Source: Candidatus Cloacimonadota bacterium
Lineage (GTDB): Bacteria; Muiribacteriota; UBA6191
Direction of reading: 5' to 3'
Assembly (NCBI GenBank): GCA_023954715.1
Contig: JAGSHD010000008.1
Location: 1-64,000 of the forward strand
DNA length: 64,000 nucleotides
Shown piece after piece: positions 1 to 7,785 of the stretch (within the stretch, counting starts at the first letter, position 1; the number at the start of each line of letters is the position of its first letter). A program made the translations under genes and the position numbers. The notes beneath the pieces were generated by a model, which saw nothing but the letters and a program-made list of their open reading frames with translations, had not been told where the DNA came from and did not search any database.

Positions 1-1
1 A

Positions 2-298
2 AATGGCACTTTAATAAATAGCTCTTCGTATCCCATAACTATATCAATGCCAGTAAATTTAGGAGCAAATTCTAGTCCTTCAATTATGATTTTCATGTAT
101 CCAACGGTAGAAGACGGACTTATTTACAATTGTATAAACTTTGAAGAACTAAAACACAACGGTTCATCATGGAGTAGTGATCAAAAGTTTAGTGCTGAGG
201 ACTACATTAAACTAGCTACAAAAAACTCTCAGCCTATTGTTTTGGGTACTGTTATAGATCTAAATCCAGTAGGTTTTGCAGATCCAGAATTTGAATAG
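2..298 (+). CDS. C-terminal part of a late phage protein (5' end outside window)
   Basis: The reading frame is open from base 2, so the ATG at 47 is probably internal and the gene starts before the window. The visible 98 residues are rich in Ser, Asn and hydrophobic residues and end in an acidic tail (DPEFE). I do not recognise the family. The gene lies directly before the lysis cassette, where prophage B carries its tail-fibre and small late genes, so a virion or late accessory protein is the best guess. Confidence 0.45.
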   Translation, partial: NGTLINSSSYPITISMPVNLGANSSPSIMIFMYPTVEDGLIYNCINFEELKHNGSSWSSDQKFSAEDYIKLATKNSQPIVLGTVIDLNPVGFADPEFE

Positions 299-306
299 AT
301 TTACCA

Positions 307-347
307 CTAAATACGATCTAATTTAAAGAAGTTTAGATCGCATTTAG
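307..347 (+). terminator. Strong hairpin before the lysis cassette
   Basis: Two 15-base arms (307-321 and 333-347) pair with a single mismatch, which becomes a G-U pair in RNA, around an 11-base loop. No T-run follows, so this is not a classical intrinsic terminator. It could be an attenuator, an RNA-processing site or a stabilising 3' structure between the late gene ending at 298 and the lysis genes from 450. Confidence 0.4.
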
Positions 348-449
348 TAGCAGATATTGAAAAGTAGTTTAAACACTCAGTATAGCCCCATTATTAGCTG
401 TACATAATTATAAATATGTTAACAAATAATCAAAAAGGACAATAAAACC

Positions 450-695
450 ATGGCCCAGTCACAAAACAAAATAACTGTAGATAGAACCTTACTAGGGTTA
501 TGTGTTTCTTTGTCTATATTTTTGTACAGCCAACTAAATCAAAAGTTAGATAAGATTACTTATGAAAGAGATAAGTTAGAGATCAAAACGCTATATAGAG
601 AGATCACTAAACAAAATAGCCAAATTTTGAATGAGCTTACGGAGTTAAGAACAACTATAAAAATATTATATAAACTGAAAAGGGAAAACCAATGA
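450..695 (+). CDS. Small membrane-anchored coiled-coil protein of the lysis cassette
   Basis: The 81-residue protein has one hydrophobic segment (about residues 14-30, TLLGLCVSLSIFLYSQL) followed by a charged heptad-like helix rich in Lys, Glu and Leu. A near-identical homologue lies at 38876-39118 in prophage B, again first in the lysis cassette. It overlaps the endolysin start by 4 bases (ATGA). An AAGGA ribosome-binding site precedes the ATG. By position and topology it could be a holin accessory, antiholin or spanin-like protein; the family is not recognised. Confidence 0.7.
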   Translation: MAQSQNKITVDRTLLGLCVSLSIFLYSQLNQKLDKITYERDKLEIKTLYREITKQNSQILNELTELRTTIKILYKLKRENQ

Positions 696-1243
696 AAAAG
701 CAAATTATGTCCGTAGTGAATAAATCAGAAGGACTAAAAAAGAAGGTTTATAAAAAGGATGGAAAAACAACCCAGTATGGAGTTTGTTATGAAATTCATC
801 AAAAGTGGCTTAATAGTTACGGTGTTTATTCAGCTGGTGAAATTACTCTTGCGATTAAAAGTATTTTTGACACAGAAGTATTTTATAACCCTATGAAAAT
901 AGATCAGATAAAAGACATTAATCTAGCTTATAACGTATATGATATGGGGTACAACTCTGGTAAATCTACATCTATAAAATTACTGCAAGAGTGTATCAAT
1001 GTTTTTTTAGATGAAGGTAAAGAAATTGATGTTGATGGTGGTATAGGAAAGCTTACTTTAGCTGCTCTTAACTTTGTTCTTAAATCAAAATTTAAAAAGT
1101 CCTTTGTAAAAACATATATAAAATTTAGAAAAGCTAAATACATAGATATTTTACATGAGTATAGAGAGTCAAAAGAGCATTCAGATGAACATTTGATGAA
1201 TTGTTTGGAGTCATGGAATAGAAGATGTAGGAGAATATCATGA
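692..1243 (+). CDS. Endolysin, GH108-type N-acetylmuramidase with C-terminal peptidoglycan-binding region
   Basis: The protein (183 aa) would cut the glycan strands of the cell wall at host lysis. The N-terminal NKSEGL supplies the likely catalytic Glu13 in the position of the EGG motif of GH108 enzymes, followed by TQYGV where the family has TxYGI. Residues about 79-103 (LAYNVYDMGYNSG) and 113-130 (DVDGGIGKLTLAAL) match the peptidoglycan-binding half of these phage lysozymes. It lies between the small membrane protein and the holin candidate, overlapping both by 4 bases. Prophage B has an unrelated enzyme in this slot, so the endolysin has been swapped. No signal peptide is visible, so release would depend on a holin. 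Confidence 0.75.
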   Translation: MKKQIMSVVNKSEGLKKKVYKKDGKTTQYGVCYEIHQKWLNSYGVYSAGEITLAIKSIFDTEVFYNPMKIDQIKDINLAYNVYDMGYNSGKSTSIKLLQECINVFLDEGKEIDVDGGIGKLTLAALNFVLKSKFKKSFVKTYIKFRKAKYIDILHEYRESKEHSDEHLMNCLESWNRRCRRIS

Positions 1244-1794
1244 ACATTCTTAGAGAAATTGGAAAAGGCTTAAAAAAGGTTGGAAAAATAGCTGGTAGTG
1301 GTGCTCCATTGATTGCAACTTTAGCCGGTGGACCACAGGCTGGAAAGTTGGTATCCATGCTTACCAGAGGAACAAATACAAATTCTTTAGAGGATGCAAT
1401 TCAAACCATTGAAAATCATCCAAACCCTGATATTTTGTTGGCTGAAATAGAAGCAGAAAACAAGGTAAAACTTCAAGAGTTAAATGCTAACTTAGAAGTG
1501 ACTAAAAACGCTCAAAATATGCATATAGAAAACTCTAGAAATAGCGATTCATTAGTTAGGCGAGCACCAATATATCAAGCATTCTTTGTAAACCTATCTT
1601 GGCTTGTATCATCTTGCTTCATTTATTATTTAGCTTCAAAGGGCGGAGTAGCAATTGATACAGATCTTAGAGCACTAATTTTCATGGGCTATGGGGCTCA
1701 AACAACAGAAACTGCAAGAATAAATCACTTCTTTTTTGGATCCAGTACAGGAAGCAAAGATAAAAGTGAGTCTCTATCTACTTTCGCTAAATAG
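1240..1794 (+). CDS. Holin-like membrane protein
   Basis: The 184-residue protein starts with a Gly/Ala/Lys-rich amphipathic region. It has a central hydrophilic helix (about residues 55-100), then a hydrophobic stretch around YQAFFVNLSWLVSSCFIYYL and a second weaker one (LRALIFMGYGAQ). This topology resembles the 3TM-type phage holin in the same slot of prophage B (39573-39977), although sequence similarity is weak. Its start overlaps the endolysin stop. The likely role is to form the membrane lesion that lets the endolysin reach the wall. Confidence 0.6.
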   Translation: MNILREIGKGLKKVGKIAGSGAPLIATLAGGPQAGKLVSMLTRGTNTNSLEDAIQTIENHPNPDILLAEIEAENKVKLQELNANLEVTKNAQNMHIENSRNSDSLVRRAPIYQAFFVNLSWLVSSCFIYYLASKGGVAIDTDLRALIFMGYGAQTTETARINHFFFGSSTGSKDKSESLSTFAK

Positions 1795-1818
1795 GCAAAA
1801 GTTAAGCAAAAATAGTTA

Positions 1819-1848
1819 TTGATTAAATTAACCGATTTAGCGTATATT
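1819..1848 (+). promoter_or_regulatory. Sigma70-type promoter of the solenoid moron
   Basis: A -35 element TTGATT (1819-1824) is followed after 18 bases by TATATT (1843-1848). Prophage B has the same arrangement upstream of the homologous gene (TTGATA, 18 bases, TATAGT at 40009-40038), including similar spacer bases. The conservation supports a real promoter, so the moron can be expressed from the lysogen independently of the late operon. Confidence 0.65.
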
Positions 1849-1884
1849 AATATCAATTCTAAATTTAAAAAACTTGGAGATGAA

Positions 1885-2748
1885 ATGACAGACAAAACTA
1901 AAACAATAAGCACAATTAATGAATGGAAAACCTTTCAAAGTGAGAGTATAAAGCAACTTGATAGATTTATTAGTGGAAAGATTTCAGATATAGAATACAA
2001 CCGTTTCAGTCTTGATGCGTTGTATATCTGCTTAGACCAACAAGAGCTAAAGCTTGATTTAAAATTGTATATCCCTATTGAAACTGTTTTTGTGTTTTCG
2101 TCTGTTGTTGATTTGATTTCTATTGAAAAACTCCAAGGTATTAGCAACCTTGTTTTTTCAGATTGTTTACTGGGAGAGTTAGAGATTTATGAAAGTGAAA
2201 TACCTAAAATTAGCTTTACTAATTGTACTATAGGGTTTTTAGATATTCTGTCATTGCAAGCTAAAAGTATCAGCTTTTCAGATAGTCATATTGATGAGAT
2301 AAATGTTATTCGATCTAAGATAAAGAGATCTAAGTTAGTAAAAACTGCAATCGATTTGGGTAATATTGATTTATGTACTTTCTTTAAATTGTTGATTAAA
2401 ACTTGTGATATTGGACAAGTATTTATTGGTGAAGCACTAATGCCAATTATCAAAATAGATAAGCAAACAAAGTTAAAGTCCATCTTATGTTTTTTAACTT
2501 ATTTAAAAAGTATTGATATCCATAAATATATACAAAGATACTTTCAATTTGGTGGTATGGTTTGTGAAGATACTTTAAGCTATCTAGAAGATAAGTTACT
2601 CTCTGAGACTGTGGATAAACTAAAACTAAATTTGTCTAAGGCACAATTAAATTTATCCAAGAGAGATGAAGAGTTTCAGAAGCTTGAAACATTGATTTCG
2701 AGTGAGACAGGATATAGAAACTGTAGTGTCTTAGGCAGTCTTAACTAG
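1885..2748 (+). CDS. Beta-solenoid repeat protein, prophage moron (homologue of 40074-41348)
   Basis: I chose the ATG at 1885 because it follows a GGAGATG ribosome-binding site and aligns with the start of the prophage B homologue; both begin with a short charged stretch and INEW. The central part has about five 20- to 21-residue repeats of the type SFTNCTIGFLDILSL, each a pair of beta strands with Asp/Asn/Cys turns, as in right-handed beta-helix or pentapeptide-like solenoids. The last 50 residues are a Leu/Lys coiled coil, and this copy lacks the roughly 150-residue C-terminal domain of the B homologue. It has its own promoter and marks the left border of cargo hotspot 1. Function unknown; superinfection exclusion or DNA mimicry are guesses. 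Confidence 0.75.
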   Translation: MTDKTKTISTINEWKTFQSESIKQLDRFISGKISDIEYNRFSLDALYICLDQQELKLDLKLYIPIETVFVFSSVVDLISIEKLQGISNLVFSDCLLGELEIYESEIPKISFTNCTIGFLDILSLQAKSISFSDSHIDEINVIRSKIKRSKLVKTAIDLGNIDLCTFFKLLIKTCDIGQVFIGEALMPIIKIDKQTKLKSILCFLTYLKSIDIHKYIQRYFQFGGMVCEDTLSYLEDKLLSETVDKLKLNLSKAQLNLSKRDEEFQKLETLISSETGYRNCSVLGSLN

Positions 2749-3802
2749 CTTTTTTGGGTTTCTTTTTTTTATTTCTATCTTGTGAATCTTTGACTACTTT
2801 TTGAAGTAGTGAAAATAATTCTTCAACATTTGTAGTTTCTTTTGGTTTTGGTTGATCAGTAAAAATTTCTTTTGGCTGTGAACAGTTATTTGTTTTAATA
2901 AACTCTTCATAAATCCATTTACAGTCTTTTGCATTAACCTTTTTATATTTTATATCATAACTAGTAAATGGTGGAATGAGATTAGGCTTGTATTTACTTA
3001 TGAAACTATTACAAGAAGTGTAAAGATCACGAATATCTGATGATTTGTTAAAAATTTTATATTCAATATCTAAATATTTTTCATCCTCTTCTAAGATTAT
3101 AAAAATAATAGGATAGCTATTAGAGTCAATAACTCCTTTTAAAGAGGTAATTGTATCTAAGTAAAACTTTATCGGTATTAAGTTAGATAGATCATTGTCT
3201 GAGTCTTTATGGAAAAACCGAAGCAATGCCCATGCTAATTCTATGGAAAGAACAAACTTTTTATGGGCAGAATACTTACCAATTCGAAATCCTGAGTCCA
3301 TTTGAGGGCCAATATAATCTTCTTCATATTTTTCATCTTCTGAAAAAGGGTTGTTTTTAACCTTGATTACGGCATTGCAAAGTGTAAAGTCTGCTAACCA
3401 TGCGGTTCCTTTTAATCCTAAACTATCGAGTTTAACAGTTTCATCATCAGTGGTAAATTGATAGCTATTTAATGATTTTAAAAATGCAAAAATATAGTAA
3501 ATGACTTTCTCATCAGTTCGGATATTCTCTAAATTAATAACAAATATTATTTCGTCGCCAAGGCATTTCCATATCTTAATTTGGTTTGTTTCCAGTTCAT
3601 CAACATCATCTTTTCCTTTAAGTGAATCAATTTCAGATTCATAGTTTTCAGGGAAATTTAGATGAAAGTTTTGAATAACTGGAAGCCATTGAGAAGCATT
3701 ATATTCATCCTTAAATGAAGTTGAATTTATAATATCTACACTTAAAAATAGCTTCAATGAGTTTTTTGGCAGAACTTCGATTAAACTATTTCTATAATCC
3801 AA
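2741..3802 (-). CDS. Class III nucleotidyl-cyclase-like protein (Pycsar-type candidate)
   Basis: The 353-residue protein carries the landmarks of class III nucleotidyl cyclases. LFLSVDIINSTSF (18-30) has the first metal-binding Asp23, CLGDEIIFV (80-88) the second metal Asp83 in the GDE turn, and IGPQMDSGFRIGKYSA (164-179) lies where canonical cyclases have the Asn/Arg transition-state residues. There is no membrane segment or receptor domain. The C-terminus ends in a Lys-rich tail (KKKKPKKAS). It would make a cyclic mononucleotide second messenger; the base used cannot be read from sequence. Its start overlaps the stop of the ImmA/IrrE-type peptidase gene by 11 bases, so the two are co-translated. 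Its 3' end overlaps the convergent moron by 8 bases. Pycsar defence pairs a related cyclase with an effector, but a peptidase partner is not one I know. Confidence 0.65.
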   Translation of the reverse strand: MDYRNSLIEVLPKNSLKLFLSVDIINSTSFKDEYNASQWLPVIQNFHLNFPENYESEIDSLKGKDDVDELETNQIKIWKCLGDEIIFVINLENIRTDEKVIYYIFAFLKSLNSYQFTTDDETVKLDSLGLKGTAWLADFTLCNAVIKVKNNPFSEDEKYEEDYIGPQMDSGFRIGKYSAHKKFVLSIELAWALLRFFHKDSDNDLSNLIPIKFYLDTITSLKGVIDSNSYPIIFIILEEDEKYLDIEYKIFNKSSDIRDLYTSCNSFISKYKPNLIPPFTSYDIKYKKVNAKDCKWIYEEFIKTNNCSQPKEIFTDQPKPKETTNVEELFSLLQKVVKDSQDRNKKKKPKKAS

Positions 3803-4319
3803 GTGATTCGATCCTAATATTCATAGCTGTAACAGATACTTGGAAATGATCAGACATTTCAACAGACGTAAGTCCTTCATTTTTCAGTTTAGTAATCTCT
3901 TCTTGAGGCATAAGAAACTCAGCAGCAAACCAATTAGCTTCCCATTCTAAACGGTGAGATCCATATCGATATGCACGAATAGGGATAATACCAAATTGCG
4001 AATGCAGGATATAGTGACCAAGCTCATGGGCAATTGTGAAGTTTTTTCTTAAATCATTGACTCCATCTTTTAGGAAAATCAAAAGTGATCCAGTTGAATT
4101 TACAAATAAAGCATCTTTACTTGTATCAATATTTTTATACTTATTGCCTTTTTGATCAACAATTTCAGCATTAAAAACTTTTTTAATATAATTACGTATA
4201 TCGTTACCGGGTAAAAATCCTGTCGTGTTAGCTATTTTTCGAGCAACTTCAAATATTTTTTCTCTAGATAAATTTGTTGGTTGAGGTGTTTGATATTTAT
4301 TTAATTCCATTAATTTCAT
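3792..4319 (-). CDS. ImmA/IrrE-family metallopeptidase
   Basis: The protein (175 aa) is a single zinc peptidase domain. TIAHELGHYIL (95-105) supplies HExxH (98-102), and LEWEANWFAAEFLMP (124-138) supplies the third ligand (Glu127) plus the FAAxLLMP signature typical of ImmA/IrrE. The family cleaves repressors (ImmA acting on ImmR, IrrE acting on DdrO). The usual N-terminal helix-turn-helix is absent. I chose the ATG at 4319 because GGGGGAT sits just upstream; an upstream ATG at 4337 is also in frame. It is the first gene of a two-gene operon with the cyclase. Plausible roles are a cyclase-regulated toxin-like protease or a repressor cleaver. Confidence 0.8.
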   Translation of the reverse strand: MKLMELNKYQTPQPTNLSREKIFEVARKIANTTGFLPGNDIRNYIKKVFNAEIVDQKGNKYKNIDTSKDALFVNSTGSLLIFLKDGVNDLRKNFTIAHELGHYILHSQFGIIPIRAYRYGSHRLEWEANWFAAEFLMPQEEITKLKNEGLTSVEMSDHFQVSVTAMNIRIESLGL

Positions 4320-4379
4320 ATAATCCCCCCGTATCATAATTACTAAAAATTATTAAAATATATCGACTTTCTTTTCATA

Positions 4380-4408
4380 ATTATAGACGAAATACTGTAA
4401 ATAAGCAA
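4380..4408 (-). promoter_or_regulatory. Promoter of the peptidase-cyclase operon
   Basis: Read on the minus strand, TTGCTT (4403-4408) is followed after exactly 17 bases by the perfect -10 hexamer TATAAT (4380-4385). It lies about 60 bases upstream of the peptidase start at 4319, with no other gene between. This would give the cargo operon constitutive sigma70 expression in the lysogen. Confidence 0.65.
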
Positions 4409-4527
4409 AAGTTTGGCGAATTATACATTAATAGAAATAAACATACAATTCATTTGTTTAGGGTACATTTAACCCATCCTCTTCTCAATATAATCCAAAG
4501 CCTCTTGCTCAGTAGATAGGAATGATA

Positions 4528-6240
4528 TCAAATCTCTTGGTAGTGTATACCTAAAAACTTATTTGTTTTAGTAAATGATGCTACGGCATAATCGTCTGGA
4601 TCAAACATTAACTCATTTAGGTTTTCTTCTGATAACTTATCACGATTAAGAGTTAGGATATATTGTTTATCTTCCATTAAATTACTATTTTCGTATAAAT
4701 AGTTTAGACTCTGTACCAATGTATCTTGATCAACATGAAACAAATTATCATGGATCAAAAGTTTTGGATGAAACTCTTGTGAACTTGGGGATAGTAATAA
4801 ACCTACATCATACAGAAATACTTGTTCACGATTTATACTATGTCCACCATCTTCAAAAGTTCTAAAGTCGTAATATACGATTTGTGCTTTATCTTTAACT
4901 TCAACTTTGAGAGATGACTTTTCATTCCCCATAATATACTTATGTAGTTTTAATATTTGGCTCTCTAAAGAGAGAATATTAGGTTCTGCATCTGTAACTA
5001 ACAAATCAAAGAGAGAGGTTTGATTGGTTTTCTCTATTTTTTTAGCTTTGATGTCTTCATCAGCTTTTGTGTATAGCTCCATAAATCCAGATAGGAGAGA
5101 TTGCTCCTCTAATTTCGTTTGATAGGATGATATAGTTACTTTTAAGTTTTTTAAAACTCCATGCTTATCTATAATAATGAGTTTCTTTTTATATTCTTTA
5201 TCAAGTTTTTTTAGCTGATTTTCAATTGATTGGATTTCTTTAGATAAAGAGTTTTTTTTATTGTCAAATAAGCTATTTTTAAATAGATCAATTTTCTTTT
5301 TAAAGGATATAACTTCTTGTAAATCCTTTTTAATAAAATCTCCTAATCCATCTTTAAACTGATTGTAAATTTCTTCAATTTCATTTTCGTCTATATAATT
5401 ATCACCATCAAAAAAAGAAATTTTGGAATGTTCGTATTTAAGTACTTTCTTTCTTGAGCGAAGAGATTCAATTTCAGTTTCAAGGTTAATAATATCTTCT
5501 CGAACAATGTTATTGCCTTCAAAATTTTCTAATAGATTGATCTCGTTTTCGATCGTAGCTATTTGTCCTTTGAGATCATTTAATTCAGCACTTGCATTGT
5601 CAAAGGTATTTTTAGTTAAATCTTCAATATCTTTTTTTGCTTTAGATTTAATTTTAGTTAAACTAGAAATTTCTTTATAGATTAGTTTAATTTCGTTGTA
5701 TAGTTTTGTCCCAATTCCAAGAAGATAAAGGTGAGGAGAGTAGTTTTCAGGAATATTTTTATCTGTATCATAACATTTGATTATCGATTTGAACTCAGAC
5801 CTTTCATCTCGTGCTAATAATCCAAGCATTTCTCTAAAAGAGGGTGTTGAATTATAATCTGCTGTACCAAACATTAAGTTCGATAAATATTTGGTTGCTT
5901 CATCGATGTGATAATCTTCAAGAGTTACACCGTCAATTATCATTGTGGGAGTATTTTGTTTCTCAATAGTTCTTTTAATAGTGACACTTTTATCTTTGAT
6001 AGTGAAGTCTAGACAAACTTCTGTATCTTGAGCAAAAGAAGCACTAGGTATTTTACTTAATCTACTTTCAGAATATTTTTTCAATAAGCAAAAGTTTATA
6101 AATTCAATACAAATAGATTTACCAACACCGTTTGTTTTTTTTGATTCAAAACTTGTTTCCCCAAAGATAATATTAACCCCATTAGTGAAGTTTATTGGAG
6201 TGAAAGCTTTAGGATTACTATATAGTTTTAAAATTTTCAT
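4528..6240 (-). CDS. ABC-three-component (ABC-3C) system ATPase, Rad50/SMC-like with DUF2326-type C-terminus
   Basis: The 570-residue protein has an SMC-like head and coiled-coil layout. The N-terminal GVNIIFGE and NGVGKS (37-42) form the Walker A P-loop, a long coiled coil spans roughly residues 165-410, and a C-terminal lobe includes VYYDFRTFEDGG and PKLLIHDNLFHVDQDTL, the Walker B-like region of DUF2326 proteins. It overlaps the small middle gene by 4 bases (ATGA). The arrangement SMEK protein, small middle component, ATPase is that of ABC-3C biological-conflict systems. It probably senses DNA or phage structures and drives an effector. The coding strand is opposite to the phage backbone, consistent with separate cargo. 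Confidence 0.8.
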   Translation of the reverse strand: MKILKLYSNPKAFTPINFTNGVNIIFGETSFESKKTNGVGKSICIEFINFCLLKKYSESRLSKIPSASFAQDTEVCLDFTIKDKSVTIKRTIEKQNTPTMIIDGVTLEDYHIDEATKYLSNLMFGTADYNSTPSFREMLGLLARDERSEFKSIIKCYDTDKNIPENYSPHLYLLGIGTKLYNEIKLIYKEISSLTKIKSKAKKDIEDLTKNTFDNASAELNDLKGQIATIENEINLLENFEGNNIVREDIINLETEIESLRSRKKVLKYEHSKISFFDGDNYIDENEIEEIYNQFKDGLGDFIKKDLQEVISFKKKIDLFKNSLFDNKKNSLSKEIQSIENQLKKLDKEYKKKLIIIDKHGVLKNLKVTISSYQTKLEEQSLLSGFMELYTKADEDIKAKKIEKTNQTSLFDLLVTDAEPNILSLESQILKLHKYIMGNEKSSLKVEVKDKAQIVYYDFRTFEDGGHSINREQVFLYDVGLLLSPSSQEFHPKLLIHDNLFHVDQDTLVQSLNYLYENSNLMEDKQYILTLNRDKLSEENLNELMFDPDDYAVASFTKTNKFLGIHYQEI

Positions 6241-6485
6241 GATTTTTTAATTATGTAAGATGCTTCAAAATCAATTAAATCAATAGAATGTAAAAAAATC
6301 AGTCCGTAATATAGTGAACTGACTGTTAATTTACCGGCTTTTTTATTGGATTTTTGAATTTTTGCAATTACATCGAAAATACTAACTTTTGCTACATTTT
6401 CATCTTTAATAGTTTTTAATATTTCCGCGCCTATATAAGGTGCAGATTTAAGTAAATTTTCGTCTTTTGAAAATAGTTTTGCCAT
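6237..6485 (-). CDS. ABC-3C middle component, small helical protein
   Basis: The 82-residue protein is predicted largely helical and ends IDFEASYIIKKS. Its size, its place between the SMEK-domain gene (6 bases away) and the Rad50-like ATPase (4-base overlap), and the pattern of a helical core with a C-terminal phrase like LIDFEASYII match the middle component of ABC-3C systems. In those systems it is thought to bridge the ATPase and the third component. No catalytic motif is visible. Confidence 0.65.
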   Translation of the reverse strand: MAKLFSKDENLLKSAPYIGAEILKTIKDENVAKVSIFDVIAKIQKSNKKAGKLTVSSLYYGLIFLHSIDLIDFEASYIIKKS

Positions 6486-6491
6486 AGTAAA

Positions 6492-7445
6492 TTATACCTT
6501 ATTAGGGAAAACATTGCACTTAATAATCTCTTCTATAAGAAAATACTCTATAGCTGTTCTGTCATATTCAAAGTTGAGACCTTTGAGATAAGAAACACAC
6601 TGGTTTACTAAGTTATTTAACGCTTCTTTTGGATCTCCATTAAATCTATCTAGAACAAAATCAGTGTGAGATTTTAAATAAGAAGCTACTTTTTTAAGTT
6701 GAAGTGGCTTGATATCACTTTCATCTAAAATTTGTTTGTATGTGTGTCCGTATGTTTCTACTAAATCTAAATAGCTTGTTTTTAAATAAGCGGAATATTC
6801 TTTAAATCTATGATTGATTTTTTTATCAGGGTCGGGGTTCTCTAAGAAATTTTCATTGCTACTAGGTTCAATAGTTGAATTACTTAAATAATCAATAATA
6901 GCATTAATTGTATGGACTTCTTTTGATATGCGTTCATGCGTATTATGCTTTAGCTCTTTATCTAAAAATAAGGATATTTTTTCTAAAAAATCTATATCTT
7001 TGTGTATTATCTTTTTAAGAAAAGTGCTTTTATCCCAAATATCATTCGTTGTATCTATCTGAAATTTACCCGGTTCACCAATATGTTTTTCTTTGTGTGA
7101 AGACTTTTTGACAATATTATAAATTATAAGTGTATCATAGTCTTCATAGAGCTTTTTCTCGATAAACTTATTAACTGTTTTTTTGGTCTTTTTTAAACTT
7201 GAGTCAGCTGTAACTTGAAAAGCGATTCTATTAACTTTATCTCCTAAATCTATAGAAGCAGTGTTAGATGCAATTTCATTCATGTTTTCCAATTCATATC
7301 CAAAGCACAAATTCAAAAGCTGGCAATAAAAATCTTCTGCTGCAGTATTTAAGTTGAGTAAATTGATTGATCCACACATTTCAGTTTTATGGGTCAATAT
7401 TGACAATCCAGATGTAATTGATCCCCAATAGTCTTCTCTATACAT
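6492..7445 (-). CDS. SMEK-domain protein of an ABC-3C system
   Basis: The protein (317 aa) begins with a segment characteristic of SMEK domains: LNLNTAAEDFYCQLLN (about 30-45), NTASIDLGD (61-69) and IAFQVTADSSLKKTKKT (74-90). This region has the D, E and QVT-type positions of a restriction-endonuclease-like fold. The C-terminal half is helical and carries no motif I recognise; it would hold the ABC-3C-specific terminal domain. It is the first gene of the minus-strand operon, with a consensus-like promoter at 7532-7560. The family is reported from comparative genomics of conflict systems. I infer it is the nuclease or effector part of this module. Confidence 0.75.
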   Translation of the reverse strand: MYREDYWGSITSGLSILTHKTEMCGSINLLNLNTAAEDFYCQLLNLCFGYELENMNEIASNTASIDLGDKVNRIAFQVTADSSLKKTKKTVNKFIEKKLYEDYDTLIIYNIVKKSSHKEKHIGEPGKFQIDTTNDIWDKSTFLKKIIHKDIDFLEKISLFLDKELKHNTHERISKEVHTINAIIDYLSNSTIEPSSNENFLENPDPDKKINHRFKEYSAYLKTSYLDLVETYGHTYKQILDESDIKPLQLKKVASYLKSHTDFVLDRFNGDPKEALNNLVNQCVSYLKGLNFEYDRTAIEYFLIEEIIKCNVFPNKV

Positions 7446-7531
7446 AAATTGACCTCGGTTTGGTATAAGATATTGGATATCACGAAGTTATCCCGATGTT
7501 TTGATTAGTTTGAATATTAATTAACGATAAT

Positions 7532-7560
7532 ATATTAGCTCTCTATATGTGAAATATCAA
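7532..7560 (-). promoter_or_regulatory. Promoter of the ABC-3C operon
   Basis: On the minus strand TTGATA (7555-7560) and TAATAT (7532-7537) are separated by 17 bases. Between it and the SMEK gene start at 7445 lies an imperfect palindrome near 7474-7493, GGATA and TATCC flanking TCACGAAGT. That could be an operator controlling this module. Confidence 0.55.
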
Positions 7561-7785
7561 ATACTGTCTTTAGTATTTTTACCATCATCCAAACTACCAG
7601 GCACATAAACCTCTTCATTTTGTTGAGGTTTTAGTCTTTGTTCAAGTCTTTTGATGATTTCTTGGTTTCTAAATTTATTAGCATTGATTTCATCTCAATC
7701 AATATCAAGATCCTCATCGTCAAGAGAAGGTGGGTTTGCATTAATTGAGGATTCAACTTCTTTTTTCCATGCTAAAAGTTTTTCA
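7557..7785 (-). pseudogene. Truncated duplicate of the C-terminal half of the ribbon-helix-helix regulator
   Basis: This stretch is clearly homologous to 8316-8545, the 3' half of the intact regulator. It encodes LLAWKKEVE, then a conserved proline-containing acidic stretch, then NEEVYVPGSLDD, and ends in a different tail (KNTKDSI). One codon that is TGG (Trp) in the intact gene is TGA here, so the copy is dead. It begins exactly where the 177-residue membrane protein ends, so that gene is bracketed by an intact and a broken regulator copy. It is a recombination footprint at the right edge of the cargo hotspot. Confidence 0.8.

Noticed and set aside
47-298. A complete 83-residue gene starting at 47
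   Set aside because: The frame is open to the window edge and there is no ribosome-binding site before the ATG, so it is the tail of a longer gene.
4441-4527. A remnant gene downstream of the ABC-3C ATPase
   Set aside because: On the minus strand a few residues (LISFLSTEQEALDYIEKRMG) look protein-like, but the stretch is too short to assign.
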